This document shows positions 18,503-27,872 of a DNA stretch of 64,000 nt, piece after piece (positions within the stretch are counted from its first letter, which is position 1; each line of letters starts with the position of its first letter). A program made the position numbers and the translations under genes. Source of the stretch: Parvularcula oceani (lineage in GTDB: Bacteria; Pseudomonadota; Alphaproteobacteria; Caulobacterales; Parvularculaceae); contig NZ_JPHU01000009.1 in the NCBI RefSeq assembly GCF_000733125.1, positions 62,001 to 126,000 of the forward strand, read 5' to 3'. The notes beneath the pieces are model-generated. The model did no database searches, was not told the DNA's origin, and saw only the letters and a list, made by a program, of their open reading frames with translations.

Positions 18503-19750
18503 ATGACATTGCGAGCAGAGTTTCAGGACGCGCTGTCCGCCCTCGACGGCAGGACCGGCGCCATGCGCGAGACCATTCTTGAATGGTCCGCGATTAATTC
18601 CGGCACCGCCAATCTGGATGGGTTGGGGCGCGTGGCCGCCGCGGTGCTGCCGCGTTTCGAGGCTGCGGGCTTCGATGCGCAGACGATTCCCCCAGGCGAG
18701 GTGACCGCCATCGACCAGGACGGAAAGGAATCCGCGATCGAGCGGGGCCCGGTGCACGTCCTGAGCGCGAACCCGCAGGCGAACCGGCGCGTCCTGATGA
18801 CCGGCCACCTCGACACGGTCTTCCCGGCCTCGTCCCATTTCCAGGAGCCGCGCGACCGCGGGGACGGCACGCTGCACGGCCCCGGCGTCGCCGACATGAA
18901 GGGCGGCATCTGCGTCATGCTGGAGGCCGCCTCGGCGTTCCTCAAGACACCGTTCGCCGAGAAGGTCGGCATCGATATCGTCCTCAATTCCGACGAGGAG
19001 ACGGGCAGCCATGCCTCCGCCGGCGTGCTGCACGAGCGGGCGCTCGCCGCCGATATCGGCCTCGTCTACGAGCCGGCCCTGCCGGACGGAACGCTCGCGG
19101 GGGCGCGGGCGGGGTCGGGGCATTACACCTTCACCGTACACGGCAAGGCGGCGCATGCGGGCCGCGAATTCGATATCGGCCGCAATGCGATCCTCGGCGC
19201 CGCGCGCCTGATGGAAGCGATCGACGGGATCAACGGACAGCGCGAGGGCACGACGCTGAACCTCGGCGTCATCGAGGGCGGCCAGGCCACGAATGTGGTG
19301 CCGGACCTCTGCATCGTGAGGATGAACATCCGCGGCCGGAGGACCGAGGACCTGAACTGGGCCGACGAGCAGATCCGCAAGGTCGTCGAGGAGGGCAATG
19401 CTGAAAGCCGCTTCGGCGAGGATATCAGCGTCGACCTGCATGGCGGCGTGCACCGCCCGGTCAAGGAGATGAAGGGCGGCACGGCGGCCCTGTTCGAGGC
19501 GGTGCGCAAGGCCGGCGGGGAGCTCGGCCTCGGGGTCGAGTGGAAGCCGACCGGCGGCTGCTGCGATGGCAACAACCTCGCGGCGGCGGGGCTTCCCAAT
19601 GTCGACACGCTCGGCGTGATCGGCGGCAAGATCCATTCGGACCAGGAATATGCGGTGATCGACAGCTTCGTGCCGCGCGCCAAGCTGTCCTGCCTCCTCC
19701 TGATGATGCTCGCCTCGGGCGAGATCGCCTGGCCGGAGCGGGTTCGATGA
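18503..19750 (+). CDS. M20-family zinc hydrolase, candidate N-succinylglutamate desuccinylase replacing AstE
   Basis: 415 residues. The M20 dinuclear zinc site is visible: GHLDTVFP (His102, Asp104), the bridging GVADMKGG (Asp131), SDEETGSH (Glu165-Glu166) and a late GKIHSDQEYA. A dimerisation-domain segment GKAAHAGREFD is also present. M20 enzymes include DapE (succinyl-DAP desuccinylase) and ArgE. The gene overlaps astA by 4 bases and leads astA-astD-astB, while no astE is present. I infer that it removes succinate from N-succinylglutamate, the missing step. This is not proven by sequence. Confidence 0.8.
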   Translation: MTLRAEFQDALSALDGRTGAMRETILEWSAINSGTANLDGLGRVAAAVLPRFEAAGFDAQTIPPGEVTAIDQDGKESAIERGPVHVLSANPQANRRVLMTGHLDTVFPASSHFQEPRDRGDGTLHGPGVADMKGGICVMLEAASAFLKTPFAEKVGIDIVLNSDEETGSHASAGVLHERALAADIGLVYEPALPDGTLAGARAGSGHYTFTVHGKAAHAGREFDIGRNAILGAARLMEAIDGINGQREGTTLNLGVIEGGQATNVVPDLCIVRMNIRGRRTEDLNWADEQIRKVVEEGNAESRFGEDISVDLHGGVHRPVKEMKGGTAALFEAVRKAGGELGLGVEWKPTGGCCDGNNLAAAGLPNVDTLGVIGGKIHSDQEYAVIDSFVPRAKLSCLLLMMLASGEIAWPERVR

Positions 19751-20790
19751 GCATGCTCTCCGTCCGCCCCGCCCGCGCCTCCGATCTCGACGACCTCTGC
19801 GCCCTCGCAAGAGAGGCCGGCACGGGCATGACGACCGTGCCGGGCGATCCAGCCGCCATGGCCGAGCGCATCGCGCTCAGCGAAGCCGCCTTCGCCGGAC
19901 AGGGCGAGGCGGGCCCGCGCGACATCTTCTTCTTCGTGCTCGACGACGGCGAGCGCGCGGTCGGCATGGCGAGCATCTTCCCCGCCCTCGGCGCGGACCG
20001 GCCGTTCTATTCCTACAGGCTCAGCCACCTCGCCGCGCAGACGCCGGAACTCGATATCCGTGCGAGCACGGACATCCTGCACCTCGTCAACGATTTCCAC
20101 GGCTATACCGAGGTCGGCACGCTGCTGATCGGCGAGAGCGCGCGCGGAAAGGGGGCGGGCCGCCTCCTCTCGCTGTCGCGCTTCTTGTTCATGATAACGC
20201 AGAGGGAGCGGTTCTCCGAGCGGGTGATGGCGGAAATCCGCGGCTGGTTCGACGAGGAAGGCCGCTCGCCCTTCTGGGAAGCGGTGGCCTCCCGCTTCTT
20301 CCATCTCAGCTTCGAGGAAGCCGACCAGCGCTCGGCGAGCGACTTCCGCTTCATCGCCGACCTAATGCCGAAATATCCGATCTATGTGGAACTCCTGCCC
20401 GAAGAGGCGCGGGAGGTGATCGGCAAGCCGCACGCGACATCCGGCTTCGCCATGAAGCTTCTTTCGGCCGAAGGGTTCGAATGGACCCGCTGCATCGACA
20501 TCTTCGATGCCGGTCCCAGCCTCGAAGTGCCGCTCGACCGTATCCGGACGGTCCGGCGGGCGCGGCAGCTCACCGTGCGGATCGGTGACGAGGAGACCAA
20601 GCCCAAGGAACTCGTCGCCAACTCCGCCATCGGGCGGTTCGGCTGCATGGTCGCAAGCGGTCCGATCACGGAAGAAACAGTCACTCTCAAAGCCGCGCAG
20701 GCGGAGCGCCTGGGCCTGAAGGAGGGCGAAGCGGCCCTCGTCTCGCCGCTCAAGCCGCTTGGCGCGGTCAGCAAGGAGCCGAAAGCATGA
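19747..20790 (+). CDS. astA: Arginine N-succinyltransferase
   Basis: 347 residues. AstA transfers succinyl from succinyl-CoA to the alpha-amino group of arginine, the first step of the AST pathway. Recognisable blocks are SVRPARASDLDDLCALA, YSYRLSHLAAQTPELDIR, DILHLVNDFHGYTEVGTL, SRFLFMITQRERFSERVMAE and IYVELLPEEAREVIGKPH. The ATG at 19747 overlaps the stop of the M20 gene; a second ATG two codons later is possible. It overlaps astD by 4 bases. Confidence 0.95.
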   Translation: MSMLSVRPARASDLDDLCALAREAGTGMTTVPGDPAAMAERIALSEAAFAGQGEAGPRDIFFFVLDDGERAVGMASIFPALGADRPFYSYRLSHLAAQTPELDIRASTDILHLVNDFHGYTEVGTLLIGESARGKGAGRLLSLSRFLFMITQRERFSERVMAEIRGWFDEEGRSPFWEAVASRFFHLSFEEADQRSASDFRFIADLMPKYPIYVELLPEEAREVIGKPHATSGFAMKLLSAEGFEWTRCIDIFDAGPSLEVPLDRIRTVRRARQLTVRIGDEETKPKELVANSAIGRFGCMVASGPITEETVTLKAAQAERLGLKEGEAALVSPLKPLGAVSKEPKA

Positions 20791-22250
20791 ACGGAAAGCT
20801 CTATATCGGCGGCGCATGGCGCTGCGGCGAGGGCGAAGCCATGGGCTCGACCGCCCCGGCAACGGGCGAACGCCTCTGGGAAGGCGTCTCGGCGAACGAG
20901 GCGGACACCGATGCCGCGCTCGGCGCTGCGCACACCGCCTTCCCGGCCTGGTCGCGCCGTCCGCTCGACGAGCGGATCGCCGTGATCGAGCGCTATTCGG
21001 CCATCGCCGCAGAGCGCAAGGAGGAGATGGCCAGCCTTATCGCGCGCGAGACCGGCAAGCCGCTCTGGGATGCGCGGACCGAAGCCGGAGCCGTCGCGGG
21101 CAAGGCCGCCGTCGCCCTTCAAGCCTATCACGACCGCACGCCGACCAAGGAAAAGGAGACGCCTGCGGCCACTTTGCGGATCGCGCACCGCCCGCATGGC
21201 GTGATGGCCGTCATCGGGCCCTTCAACTTTCCGGCCCACCTGCCCAATGGCCATATCGTTCCCGCACTGATCGCCGGGAACACGGTCGTCTTCAAGCCGT
21301 CCGAGCAGACGCCGGCGGTCGCCGAGCTGATGGTGTCCTGGTGGGACGAGGCGGGCCTGCCCGCAGGCGTCGTGAACCTGGTCCAGGGCGGGCGCAGCGT
21401 GGCCGAAGCCATGGTGCAGGATGCGCGCACTGCCGGCGTCCTGTTCACCGGCGGCGTGCAGGCGGGCCTCGCCATTCACCGCGCGCTGGCGGGGCACCCC
21501 GAGAAGATCCTCGCGCTGGAACTCGGCGGGAACAATCCGCTGATCGCTTGGGATATCGCGGATGCGGATGCGGCGGCGCGCATCGTCGCCCGCTCGGCCT
21601 TCATCACCGCAGGCCAGCGCTGCACCTGCGCGAGGCGCCTGATCGTGCAGGAGGGCGAGGCGGGCGAGCGGATCGCAGCTGCCGTCGCGGACCTCATTCC
21701 CCGCCTGCGGATCGGGCCGCCCGACGCCGAGCCCGAGCCCTTCCTCGGCTGCGTCATCGACGAAGCCGCGGCCGATGCCGTCCTGCGCGCGCAGGATGAG
21801 CGCATCGAGGCCGGGGCGAAAGCCATTGTCCGCGCAGGCAGGAGCCAGCACGGCCCCGCCTTCGTCACGCCGGGCCTTCTCGACGTGACGGACACCGACC
21901 GCCCGGACGAGGAAGTGTTCGGCCCCCTCCTCCAGCTCGTCCGCGTATCCGATTTCGACGAGGCGGTGCGGGTCGCGAACGACACGCGCTTCGGCCTCGC
22001 CGCGGGCCTTCTTTCGGACGAGGAAGGCCTCTGGGACAGGTTCAAGACGGATATCCGCGCAGGGATCGTCAACTGGAACCGCCAGACGACGGGCGCTTCG
22101 GGCGCCGCGCCCTTCGGCGGGCCGGGCCTGAGCGGCAATCACCGCCCGGCAGGCTATTACTCGGCCGATTACTGCGCCTGGCCGATGGCGAGCATGATCG
22201 AAGCGGGCCCGCTCAAGGATGAAGCGGCCATGCCGGGGGTCGAGGCGTGA
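20787..22250 (+). CDS. astD: N-succinylglutamate 5-semialdehyde dehydrogenase
   Basis: 487 residues, NAD-dependent aldehyde dehydrogenase. It has the GPFNFPAHLPNGHIVPALIA segment, the active-site glutamate in LALELGGNNP, and the catalytic cysteine in TAGQRCTCARR (near residue 279), a pattern typical of AstD. It oxidises succinylglutamate semialdehyde to succinylglutamate. It overlaps astA and astB by 4 bases each, so it sits in a tightly coupled operon. The transaminase AstC that makes its substrate is not in this window. Confidence 0.95.
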   Translation: MNGKLYIGGAWRCGEGEAMGSTAPATGERLWEGVSANEADTDAALGAAHTAFPAWSRRPLDERIAVIERYSAIAAERKEEMASLIARETGKPLWDARTEAGAVAGKAAVALQAYHDRTPTKEKETPAATLRIAHRPHGVMAVIGPFNFPAHLPNGHIVPALIAGNTVVFKPSEQTPAVAELMVSWWDEAGLPAGVVNLVQGGRSVAEAMVQDARTAGVLFTGGVQAGLAIHRALAGHPEKILALELGGNNPLIAWDIADADAAARIVARSAFITAGQRCTCARRLIVQEGEAGERIAAAVADLIPRLRIGPPDAEPEPFLGCVIDEAAADAVLRAQDERIEAGAKAIVRAGRSQHGPAFVTPGLLDVTDTDRPDEEVFGPLLQLVRVSDFDEAVRVANDTRFGLAAGLLSDEEGLWDRFKTDIRAGIVNWNRQTTGASGAAPFGGPGLSGNHRPAGYYSADYCAWPMASMIEAGPLKDEAAMPGVEA

Positions 22251-23581
22251 GCGCGCGGGAAGTCAATTTCGACGGCCTGGTCGGCCCGACGCACACCTAT
22301 GGCGGCCTGTCGCTCGGCAATGTCGCCTCCATGTCGTCGGAGGATCAGGTCTCGAACCCCCGCGATGCGGCGCTTCAGGGCATCGGCAAGATGCGCACTT
22401 TGCTGCGCATGGGCCTTTTGCAGGGCGTGCTGCCGCCGCATGAGCGGCCCTTCGTGCCCGCGTTGCGGCGCTTCGGCTTTGCGGGCAGCGACGGGGAGGT
22501 CGTGGAAGCGGCGGCCAAGGCCGCGCCCGCGCTTTTGCGCAACTGCTCTTCCGCCTCGGCCATGTGGACGGCCAATGCCGCGACCGTCTCGCCCTCTGCG
22601 GATACGGGCGATGGACGCGTGCATTTCACGGCGGCCAATCTGGCGGCGATGTTCCATCGTTCGATCGAGCACCCCTTCACCTCGCGCTGCCTGCGGCGGA
22701 TCTTCGAGGGAGAGGCGTTCTCCCACCACGACGCGCTGCCCGGCGGCGGCGCGATGGGCGATGAGGGGGCGGCGAACCATACCCGCCTCAGCGCCTCCCA
22801 TGACGCACCGGGCCTCGAGCTTTTCGCCTATGGCCGCTCCGCCTTCGAGAAGCTGTCGGGACTTCATTTCCTGCCGCGCCAGGCGAGAGAAGCCTCCGAG
22901 GCAGTCGCCCGCATGCACCGCCTCGATCCCGAGCGGACCGTCTATGTCCGGCAGAGCCAGGAGGCGGTGGATAGCGGCGCCTTCCACAATGACGTGGTGG
23001 GGGTCGGCAACGGCCCGGTCCTGATGTTCCACGAGCGGGCCTATGAGGACCCGCGGGCGATGGAAGACGAGATCCGTCGCAAGTCCGAACCCCTGGGCTT
23101 CGAGCCGGTCTTCCTCGAAGTGCCTGCCGACCGGGTGAGCCTTCTCGATGCAATCGGCTCCTATCTCTTCAACTCGCAGCTCATCACGCTTCCCGGCGGC
23201 GGCACGGCGCTGATCCTGCCGACCGAGGCGGAGGACAATCCGCGCACGAAACGATGGGTGGACGCGCAGGTGGCGGGCAATGGCCCGATCACGGAAGCGC
23301 ATTTCCTCGACGTGAAGCAGAGCATGAAGAACGGGGGCGGCCCCGCCTGCCTGCGGCTGCGCGTCGTCCTGACCGATGCGGAGCGCGAGGCGGCCCGCCC
23401 AGGCGTCCTGATGGATGAGGGAAAGCTCGATGCGCTCGAGGATTGGGTCCGGACCCATTACCGGGACCGGCTGTCGCCCGCCGACCTCGCCGATCCCAAG
23501 CTGCTCGAGGAAAGCCGGGCGGCGCTCGACGCGCTGACGCAGACGCTCGGTCTCGGAAGCGTCTACGATTTTCAGATGTGA
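22247..23581 (+). CDS. astB: N-succinylarginine dihydrolase
   Basis: 444 residues, the usual AstB length. It hydrolyses succinylarginine to succinylornithine, CO2 and two ammonia. Signatures are NFDGLVGPTHTYGGLSLGN at the N-terminus, GAMGDEGAANHTRL, and the catalytic cysteine in NGGGPACLRLRV. GTG start within a 4-base overlap with astD. Last gene of the cassette; it ends 15 bp from the convergent divL stop, with no clear terminator between. Confidence 0.96.
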   Translation: MSAREVNFDGLVGPTHTYGGLSLGNVASMSSEDQVSNPRDAALQGIGKMRTLLRMGLLQGVLPPHERPFVPALRRFGFAGSDGEVVEAAAKAAPALLRNCSSASAMWTANAATVSPSADTGDGRVHFTAANLAAMFHRSIEHPFTSRCLRRIFEGEAFSHHDALPGGGAMGDEGAANHTRLSASHDAPGLELFAYGRSAFEKLSGLHFLPRQAREASEAVARMHRLDPERTVYVRQSQEAVDSGAFHNDVVGVGNGPVLMFHERAYEDPRAMEDEIRRKSEPLGFEPVFLEVPADRVSLLDAIGSYLFNSQLITLPGGGTALILPTEAEDNPRTKRWVDAQVAGNGPITEAHFLDVKQSMKNGGGPACLRLRVVLTDAEREAARPGVLMDEGKLDALEDWVRTHYRDRLSPADLADPKLLEESRAALDALTQTLGLGSVYDFQM

Positions 23582-23596
23582 GGAGCGCCCGCCGCC

Positions 23597-26251
23597 CTAT
23601 TCGGCGGCGCGGCGGGCATTGCGCACCGCATCCTCGAGGGCGTCGAGCGAGACGCCCTCTTCCTCGTCGACGGGCGGCAGGTCGAGTTCGCCCGTCGAAG
23701 CGTCCGTGGGCAGATGGCATGACACCAGCGTGCCGCTGCCTTCGCGCGAGGACAGGCGGACGAGGCCGCCATGCAGCTTCACGTAGGAGTTGACGAGGGC
23801 GAGGCCGACGCCGGCGCCCGCGCCGGGCCCTGCGCTCTCGAAGCGGTCGAAGACCTTGGCCTGGTCTGCCGGGCTGACGCCCCTGCCCGTGTCCTGAACC
23901 CACAGCCGGACGGCGCCGTCCTCGCGCGCGGCGCCGAGGACGACTTCGCCGCCCGCTTCGGTGAAGGCGAAGGCGTTGGAGAGGAGGTTGAAGATCACCG
24001 TGCGCAGGCGCTTCTCGTCGGCCTCTATAGTGCCGATATCCTTCGGGCACTGAACGCGCAGGCGCACCTCGGCATGCTCGGCCTTGAGCGTGGCATAGGT
24101 CGCGGCCTTCTCGAGCAGGCTGCGGACATCGACGTCCGTCCTGTCGAGCTGTAGCTGCCCCGCGTCGATGGCGGCGAGGTCGATGATGTCGTTGACCAGC
24201 GCCAGCAGGCGGTCGGACGCCATCAGGATCGAGGCGACATAGTCCTTCTGCCGGTCCGTGAGCTCGCCGGTCGTCGGCATTTCGAGGAACTGCGCGAAGC
24301 CGATGATCGAGGTCAGCGGGTCGCGCAGCTGATAGGAGATGTGGTCGACGAAGCGCGTCTTGATGCGGTCGGTCTCTTCGAGGATCTGGTTGCGGGTCTC
24401 GAGCTCCTTCTGGCGCTCCTTGGCATCGGTGATGTCGAGGAAGGTCAGCAGCGTCGCGCCGTCCGGCAAGGGCGATGTGGCGTAGAGATAGGACTTGCCG
24501 TCTTCGAGCGCGATCTCGTCGCCGACGCTGGCCACGCGGTCCTCGGGCGCGAAGGACACGATGCGGCGCTTGATCCCTGCAAAGGCCTCTTCGGCCTGAG
24601 GGGCGGCTTCGAGGAGATGGGTCTTGATCTCATCGAAATGGCGCTCGGCGATCTGGGCGCTCTCCATCGACCACATGCTGCGGAAGGCCATGTTGTAGAG
24701 CGCGAGCCGCCCATCGGCGCCGAACACCGCCACGCCCTGGGCGAGATTGTTGAGCGTCGCGCGCTGCACGTCGATCTGCGTCTGGAACTGGGATCGCAGG
24801 GACAGGGTTTCGGTGATGTCCTCGAACACGACGGTGACGCCGCCGAGCGCATGCCGCTGGGACTTGACGTTCAGCATGCGTCCGTCAGGCAGGTTCCAGA
24901 ATTCGTCCGGCGCCGTTCCTTCGGCCGCCGAAGCGGAATCGGCGGCTTCCTCTGTGTAAAGACGAAGCTGGCTCTTCTTCCACGCGCCGAAATCCGACTG
25001 CGCGGGCAGCGCGCCCTTGTGGCGCAGCTTGTCGAGGATCTCGCCGTGGCTTGGCCGGGCGCGCAGGTCCGCGTCGTCGAGCTTCCACAGGTCCAAGAAG
25101 GCTTGGTTGTAATAATCGAGCTGCTGCTGGGCGCCGAAGACGGCGACCGCGGAGGGGATCTGGTCGAGGGTCTTGCGGTGCGCTTCCTGATGGCGGCGCA
25201 GATCCTCCTGCGCCCGGTCCTGGCGGGTGATGTCGATCGCGAGGCCGCCGAGCGAGCCCTCGCCGAAGCCGTGAAGCGCGGTCTCGATGATCCTCAGCAT
25301 ACGCCGCTGTCCGCGCACGGTGACCGCCGCGATGTCGTCGATGGCGCGGCGGCCGGAGCGCGGCAGCTCCTTTTCCGCCCGCTCGGCGAGGCGGCGGAAG
25401 GCGGGGTCGATCTCGATCTGCTCGTCGATCACCTGCTCCATGTTCACCGCCTCGACCATCTCGACATAGGCCTTGTTGACCCATTCGAGCTTGAGGTCCG
25501 GCGAGCGGCGCCAGGCGGCCATCGGGGCGCGGTCGAGCTGGTTCAGCGCACCGTGGAGGTCGGCGGCGCGGTCGCGCGCCTGGCCGACGACGCCGGCCTC
25601 TTCGGCGAGGCGGACGGCGGGGTCGGTCAGCCACAGCGTGACCTGATCGCCGGCGACGCGGCCGTCGCAGTCGATGGCCCGCCCCTCTTCGGTGACGACC
25701 GAGCCGGAAAAGGAGACGCCGTGGCTGCGCAGGGCACGGACCTTGTCGCGCAGGCGCTGCATGTCGCCCGCATCCTCGTCCACCGGCAGGTCGCCGAAGG
25801 CATCGAGCAGCGCATCGGCAGGACGCAGGAAGGCGCCGGGGTCCTCGGAAGCGAAGGTCAGGAGGCTGGCGAGAGCCGCCGGGCCGCCGAGAACGCGCGG
25901 CTCACCCCAGCCGCTCTCGATGTCCTCGAACGCGTCGTTCCAGACGAGGACGAGGCCCGGATGGCTGGCGAGGACGCTTTCGGAGCGCTCGAGAGAGGCT
26001 TCCATCTTCGCCAGGCGCCGCGACCAGTCCACCGTCGCCGTCCGCGAGGCCATGGACAGGCGCACCGCCCACAGGCCGGCGGCGAAGGCGAAGAGCACGG
26101 CGCTGCCGGTCACCAGCAGGGTCGGATCGAGAGGCAGGGTTTCTGCGGCCGGCGCCTGCGCCGCTGCTTGCGCGCGGGCGGAGAGGCCGCCCGCCAGCAT
26201 GGCCGCGGCGGAGGCGCCGCCGGACAGAAGGTTTCTCAGCCCCAGACCCAT
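23597..26251 (-). CDS. divL: DivL-like PAS-containing kinase with tyrosine at the phosphoacceptor site
   Basis: 884 residues. N-terminal hydrophobic segments (to about residue 65) are followed by several PAS-like sensor regions (for example PSAVAVFGAQQQLDYYNQAF and GVAVFGADGRLALYNMAF). The H-box reads DHISYQLRDPLTSIIGF with Tyr640 where histidine kinases have histidine. The ATPase has the N-box FNLLSNAFAFT, VQDTGRGVSP and GAGVGLALV. Tyrosine here is the hallmark of Caulobacter DivL, which controls CckA and CtrA in the cell cycle; DivL there is shorter (769 residues). The start has GGAG upstream. I infer a DivL role from this residue and the domain order. Confidence 0.83.
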   Translation of the reverse strand: MGLGLRNLLSGGASAAAMLAGGLSARAQAAAQAPAAETLPLDPTLLVTGSAVLFAFAAGLWAVRLSMASRTATVDWSRRLAKMEASLERSESVLASHPGLVLVWNDAFEDIESGWGEPRVLGGPAALASLLTFASEDPGAFLRPADALLDAFGDLPVDEDAGDMQRLRDKVRALRSHGVSFSGSVVTEEGRAIDCDGRVAGDQVTLWLTDPAVRLAEEAGVVGQARDRAADLHGALNQLDRAPMAAWRRSPDLKLEWVNKAYVEMVEAVNMEQVIDEQIEIDPAFRRLAERAEKELPRSGRRAIDDIAAVTVRGQRRMLRIIETALHGFGEGSLGGLAIDITRQDRAQEDLRRHQEAHRKTLDQIPSAVAVFGAQQQLDYYNQAFLDLWKLDDADLRARPSHGEILDKLRHKGALPAQSDFGAWKKSQLRLYTEEAADSASAAEGTAPDEFWNLPDGRMLNVKSQRHALGGVTVVFEDITETLSLRSQFQTQIDVQRATLNNLAQGVAVFGADGRLALYNMAFRSMWSMESAQIAERHFDEIKTHLLEAAPQAEEAFAGIKRRIVSFAPEDRVASVGDEIALEDGKSYLYATSPLPDGATLLTFLDITDAKERQKELETRNQILEETDRIKTRFVDHISYQLRDPLTSIIGFAQFLEMPTTGELTDRQKDYVASILMASDRLLALVNDIIDLAAIDAGQLQLDRTDVDVRSLLEKAATYATLKAEHAEVRLRVQCPKDIGTIEADEKRLRTVIFNLLSNAFAFTEAGGEVVLGAAREDGAVRLWVQDTGRGVSPADQAKVFDRFESAGPGAGAGVGLALVNSYVKLHGGLVRLSSREGSGTLVSCHLPTDASTGELDLPPVDEEEGVSLDALEDAVRNARRAAE

Positions 26252-26390
26252 ACCGTCTCCGCCTGCCGTAAAGTGCCTACGCGCGCCCAGCCCGTGCGTA
26301 ACCCTTCGTTAACCACGAAGCGTACACTCCGCCTTACAGGGTTCACAAAGGGTTAAGCGCGCTCTCTTTGACCCTGCCGGGGCTGCCGAA

Positions 26391-27758
26391 TCAACCGGCT
26401 TCGGAGGCCAGCGCGTCGAACAGCGCACGGATCGCCATCGCCTCGCCGCCGACCGGACGCCCAGGCCTCGCCGAGGGCACCCAGGCATAGATGTCGAGGT
26501 GGGTGTAGGGCAGATCCTTCACGAAGCGGCTGAGGAACAGCGCGGCCGTGATCGAGCCTGCGAAGGAGGTGTCCGCCGCGTGGTTCACGTCCGCGATCGG
26601 GCTCGACAGATAGTCGTGATAGCGCTGCCAGAGCGGCATCGGCCAGACCGGGTCGTTGAGCCGGTCGCCCGCCGCGTGCACCTTTTTCGCGAAGCCCTCC
26701 TCCGTCGAATAGACCGGCGGCAGGTCGGGCCCCAGCGCCACGCGCGCGGCCCCCGTCAGCGTCGCCAGCGAGATGATGCGGTCCGGCCCCTCCTCGGCGG
26801 CATAGGCGAGCGCGTCGGCGAGGATCAGCCGCCCTTCGGCATCGGTGTTGGAGATCTCCACCGTCTGTCCGTCGCGGGCGGTGAAGACGTCGCCGGGGCG
26901 GAAGGCATTGCCCGAGATCGCGTTCTCGACCGCCGGGATCAGCAGGCGCAGCCGGACCTTCAGCCCCGCCTCCATGATCATCTGGGCGAGCGCCAGCGCA
27001 TTGGCGCTGCCGCCCATGTCCTTCTTCATCAGGCCCATGCCCTTGCCGCCCTTGATGTTCAGGCCGCCGGAATCGAAGCACACGCCCTTGCCGACCAGCG
27101 TCACGCTCGGAGCATCGGCCGGTCCCCAGCGCAGCTCGATCAGCCGCGGCGGCGTCGCAGCCGCGCGCCCGACGGCGTGGACCAGCGGAAAGCCCTTTCG
27201 CAGCGCCTCGCCCTCGACAACGCTGAATTCGGCGCCATGCGCCTTGGCCACGGACTGCGCCGTCGCGGCGAGCTCTGCCGGGCCCATGTCCTCGGTCGGC
27301 GTGTTGACGAGATCGCGGGCCAGCGTCACCGCCCCGACATCGCGCGCCAGGCGGGGTTCGTCGGCGCCCTCGGGCAGGATCAGCGTCGGCACGGGGCCTT
27401 GGGTCTTGTAGCGGGAGAAGCGATAGGCGCCCAAAGCCCAGCCAAGCGCGAGCAGCGTGCCATCCTCGCCGCCGGGCGCGTCCTCGAGCCGGTAATCGCC
27501 CGCATTGAGGCGCGCGGCGGCCGCGCCGAGCGCGAAGCTGTCGGACCCGTCGCCCATCCCGATCAGAACGCCGTCCTCGAACGGCAGGAGGCGCCCGAGA
27601 GCGCCGTCGAACTGCATCCGCTCCGCAAGCTGCACCGCCCCCGGAGCGACGTCAGCAATACGGGCATCCGCGTCCTCCTTGGGGATGAGGTAGAGCGGCA
27701 CGGCGTCCTCGGCGCGGGACGCATCGAAGGCAGCGAGCGAGGCGGGCAGATCGGCCAT
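26391..27758 (-). CDS. M17 leucyl aminopeptidase family protein
   Basis: 455 residues. The M17 metal and catalytic residues are present: LVGKGVCFDSGGLNIKGGKG, KKDMGGSA and the signature NTDAEGRLILADAL. Family members release N-terminal residues from peptides in the cytoplasm. The ATG has AAGGA 9 bases upstream. It is transcribed in the same direction as divL, which starts 139 bp beyond its stop, so the two could share transcripts, but the gap contains possible regulatory sequence. The N-terminal domain is divergent, as in PepB-like members. Confidence 0.9.
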   Translation of the reverse strand: MADLPASLAAFDASRAEDAVPLYLIPKEDADARIADVAPGAVQLAERMQFDGALGRLLPFEDGVLIGMGDGSDSFALGAAAARLNAGDYRLEDAPGGEDGTLLALGWALGAYRFSRYKTQGPVPTLILPEGADEPRLARDVGAVTLARDLVNTPTEDMGPAELAATAQSVAKAHGAEFSVVEGEALRKGFPLVHAVGRAAATPPRLIELRWGPADAPSVTLVGKGVCFDSGGLNIKGGKGMGLMKKDMGGSANALALAQMIMEAGLKVRLRLLIPAVENAISGNAFRPGDVFTARDGQTVEISNTDAEGRLILADALAYAAEEGPDRIISLATLTGAARVALGPDLPPVYSTEEGFAKKVHAAGDRLNDPVWPMPLWQRYHDYLSSPIADVNHAADTSFAGSITAALFLSRFVKDLPYTHLDIYAWVPSARPGRPVGGEAMAIRALFDALASEAG

Positions 27759-27800
27759 AGAAAGGGTCCTTCGTGTTGTCGGGCTTCACTTAAGACTTCT

Positions 27801-27820
27801 TCAGCGAGTTTCAGCGAGTG
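27801..27820. repeat. Two tandem 10-bp direct repeats upstream of tadD
   Basis: TCAGCGAGTT TCAGCGAGTG, immediately adjacent, about 55 bp before the tadD start codon and 43 bp from the aminopeptidase start. It could be a regulator half-site pair. Confidence 0.3.
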
Positions 27821-27872
27821 TCTGCACGAGATTCCAGCTTCCACGGCAAGGGCCGTGACGAGGAGCAGCGCC

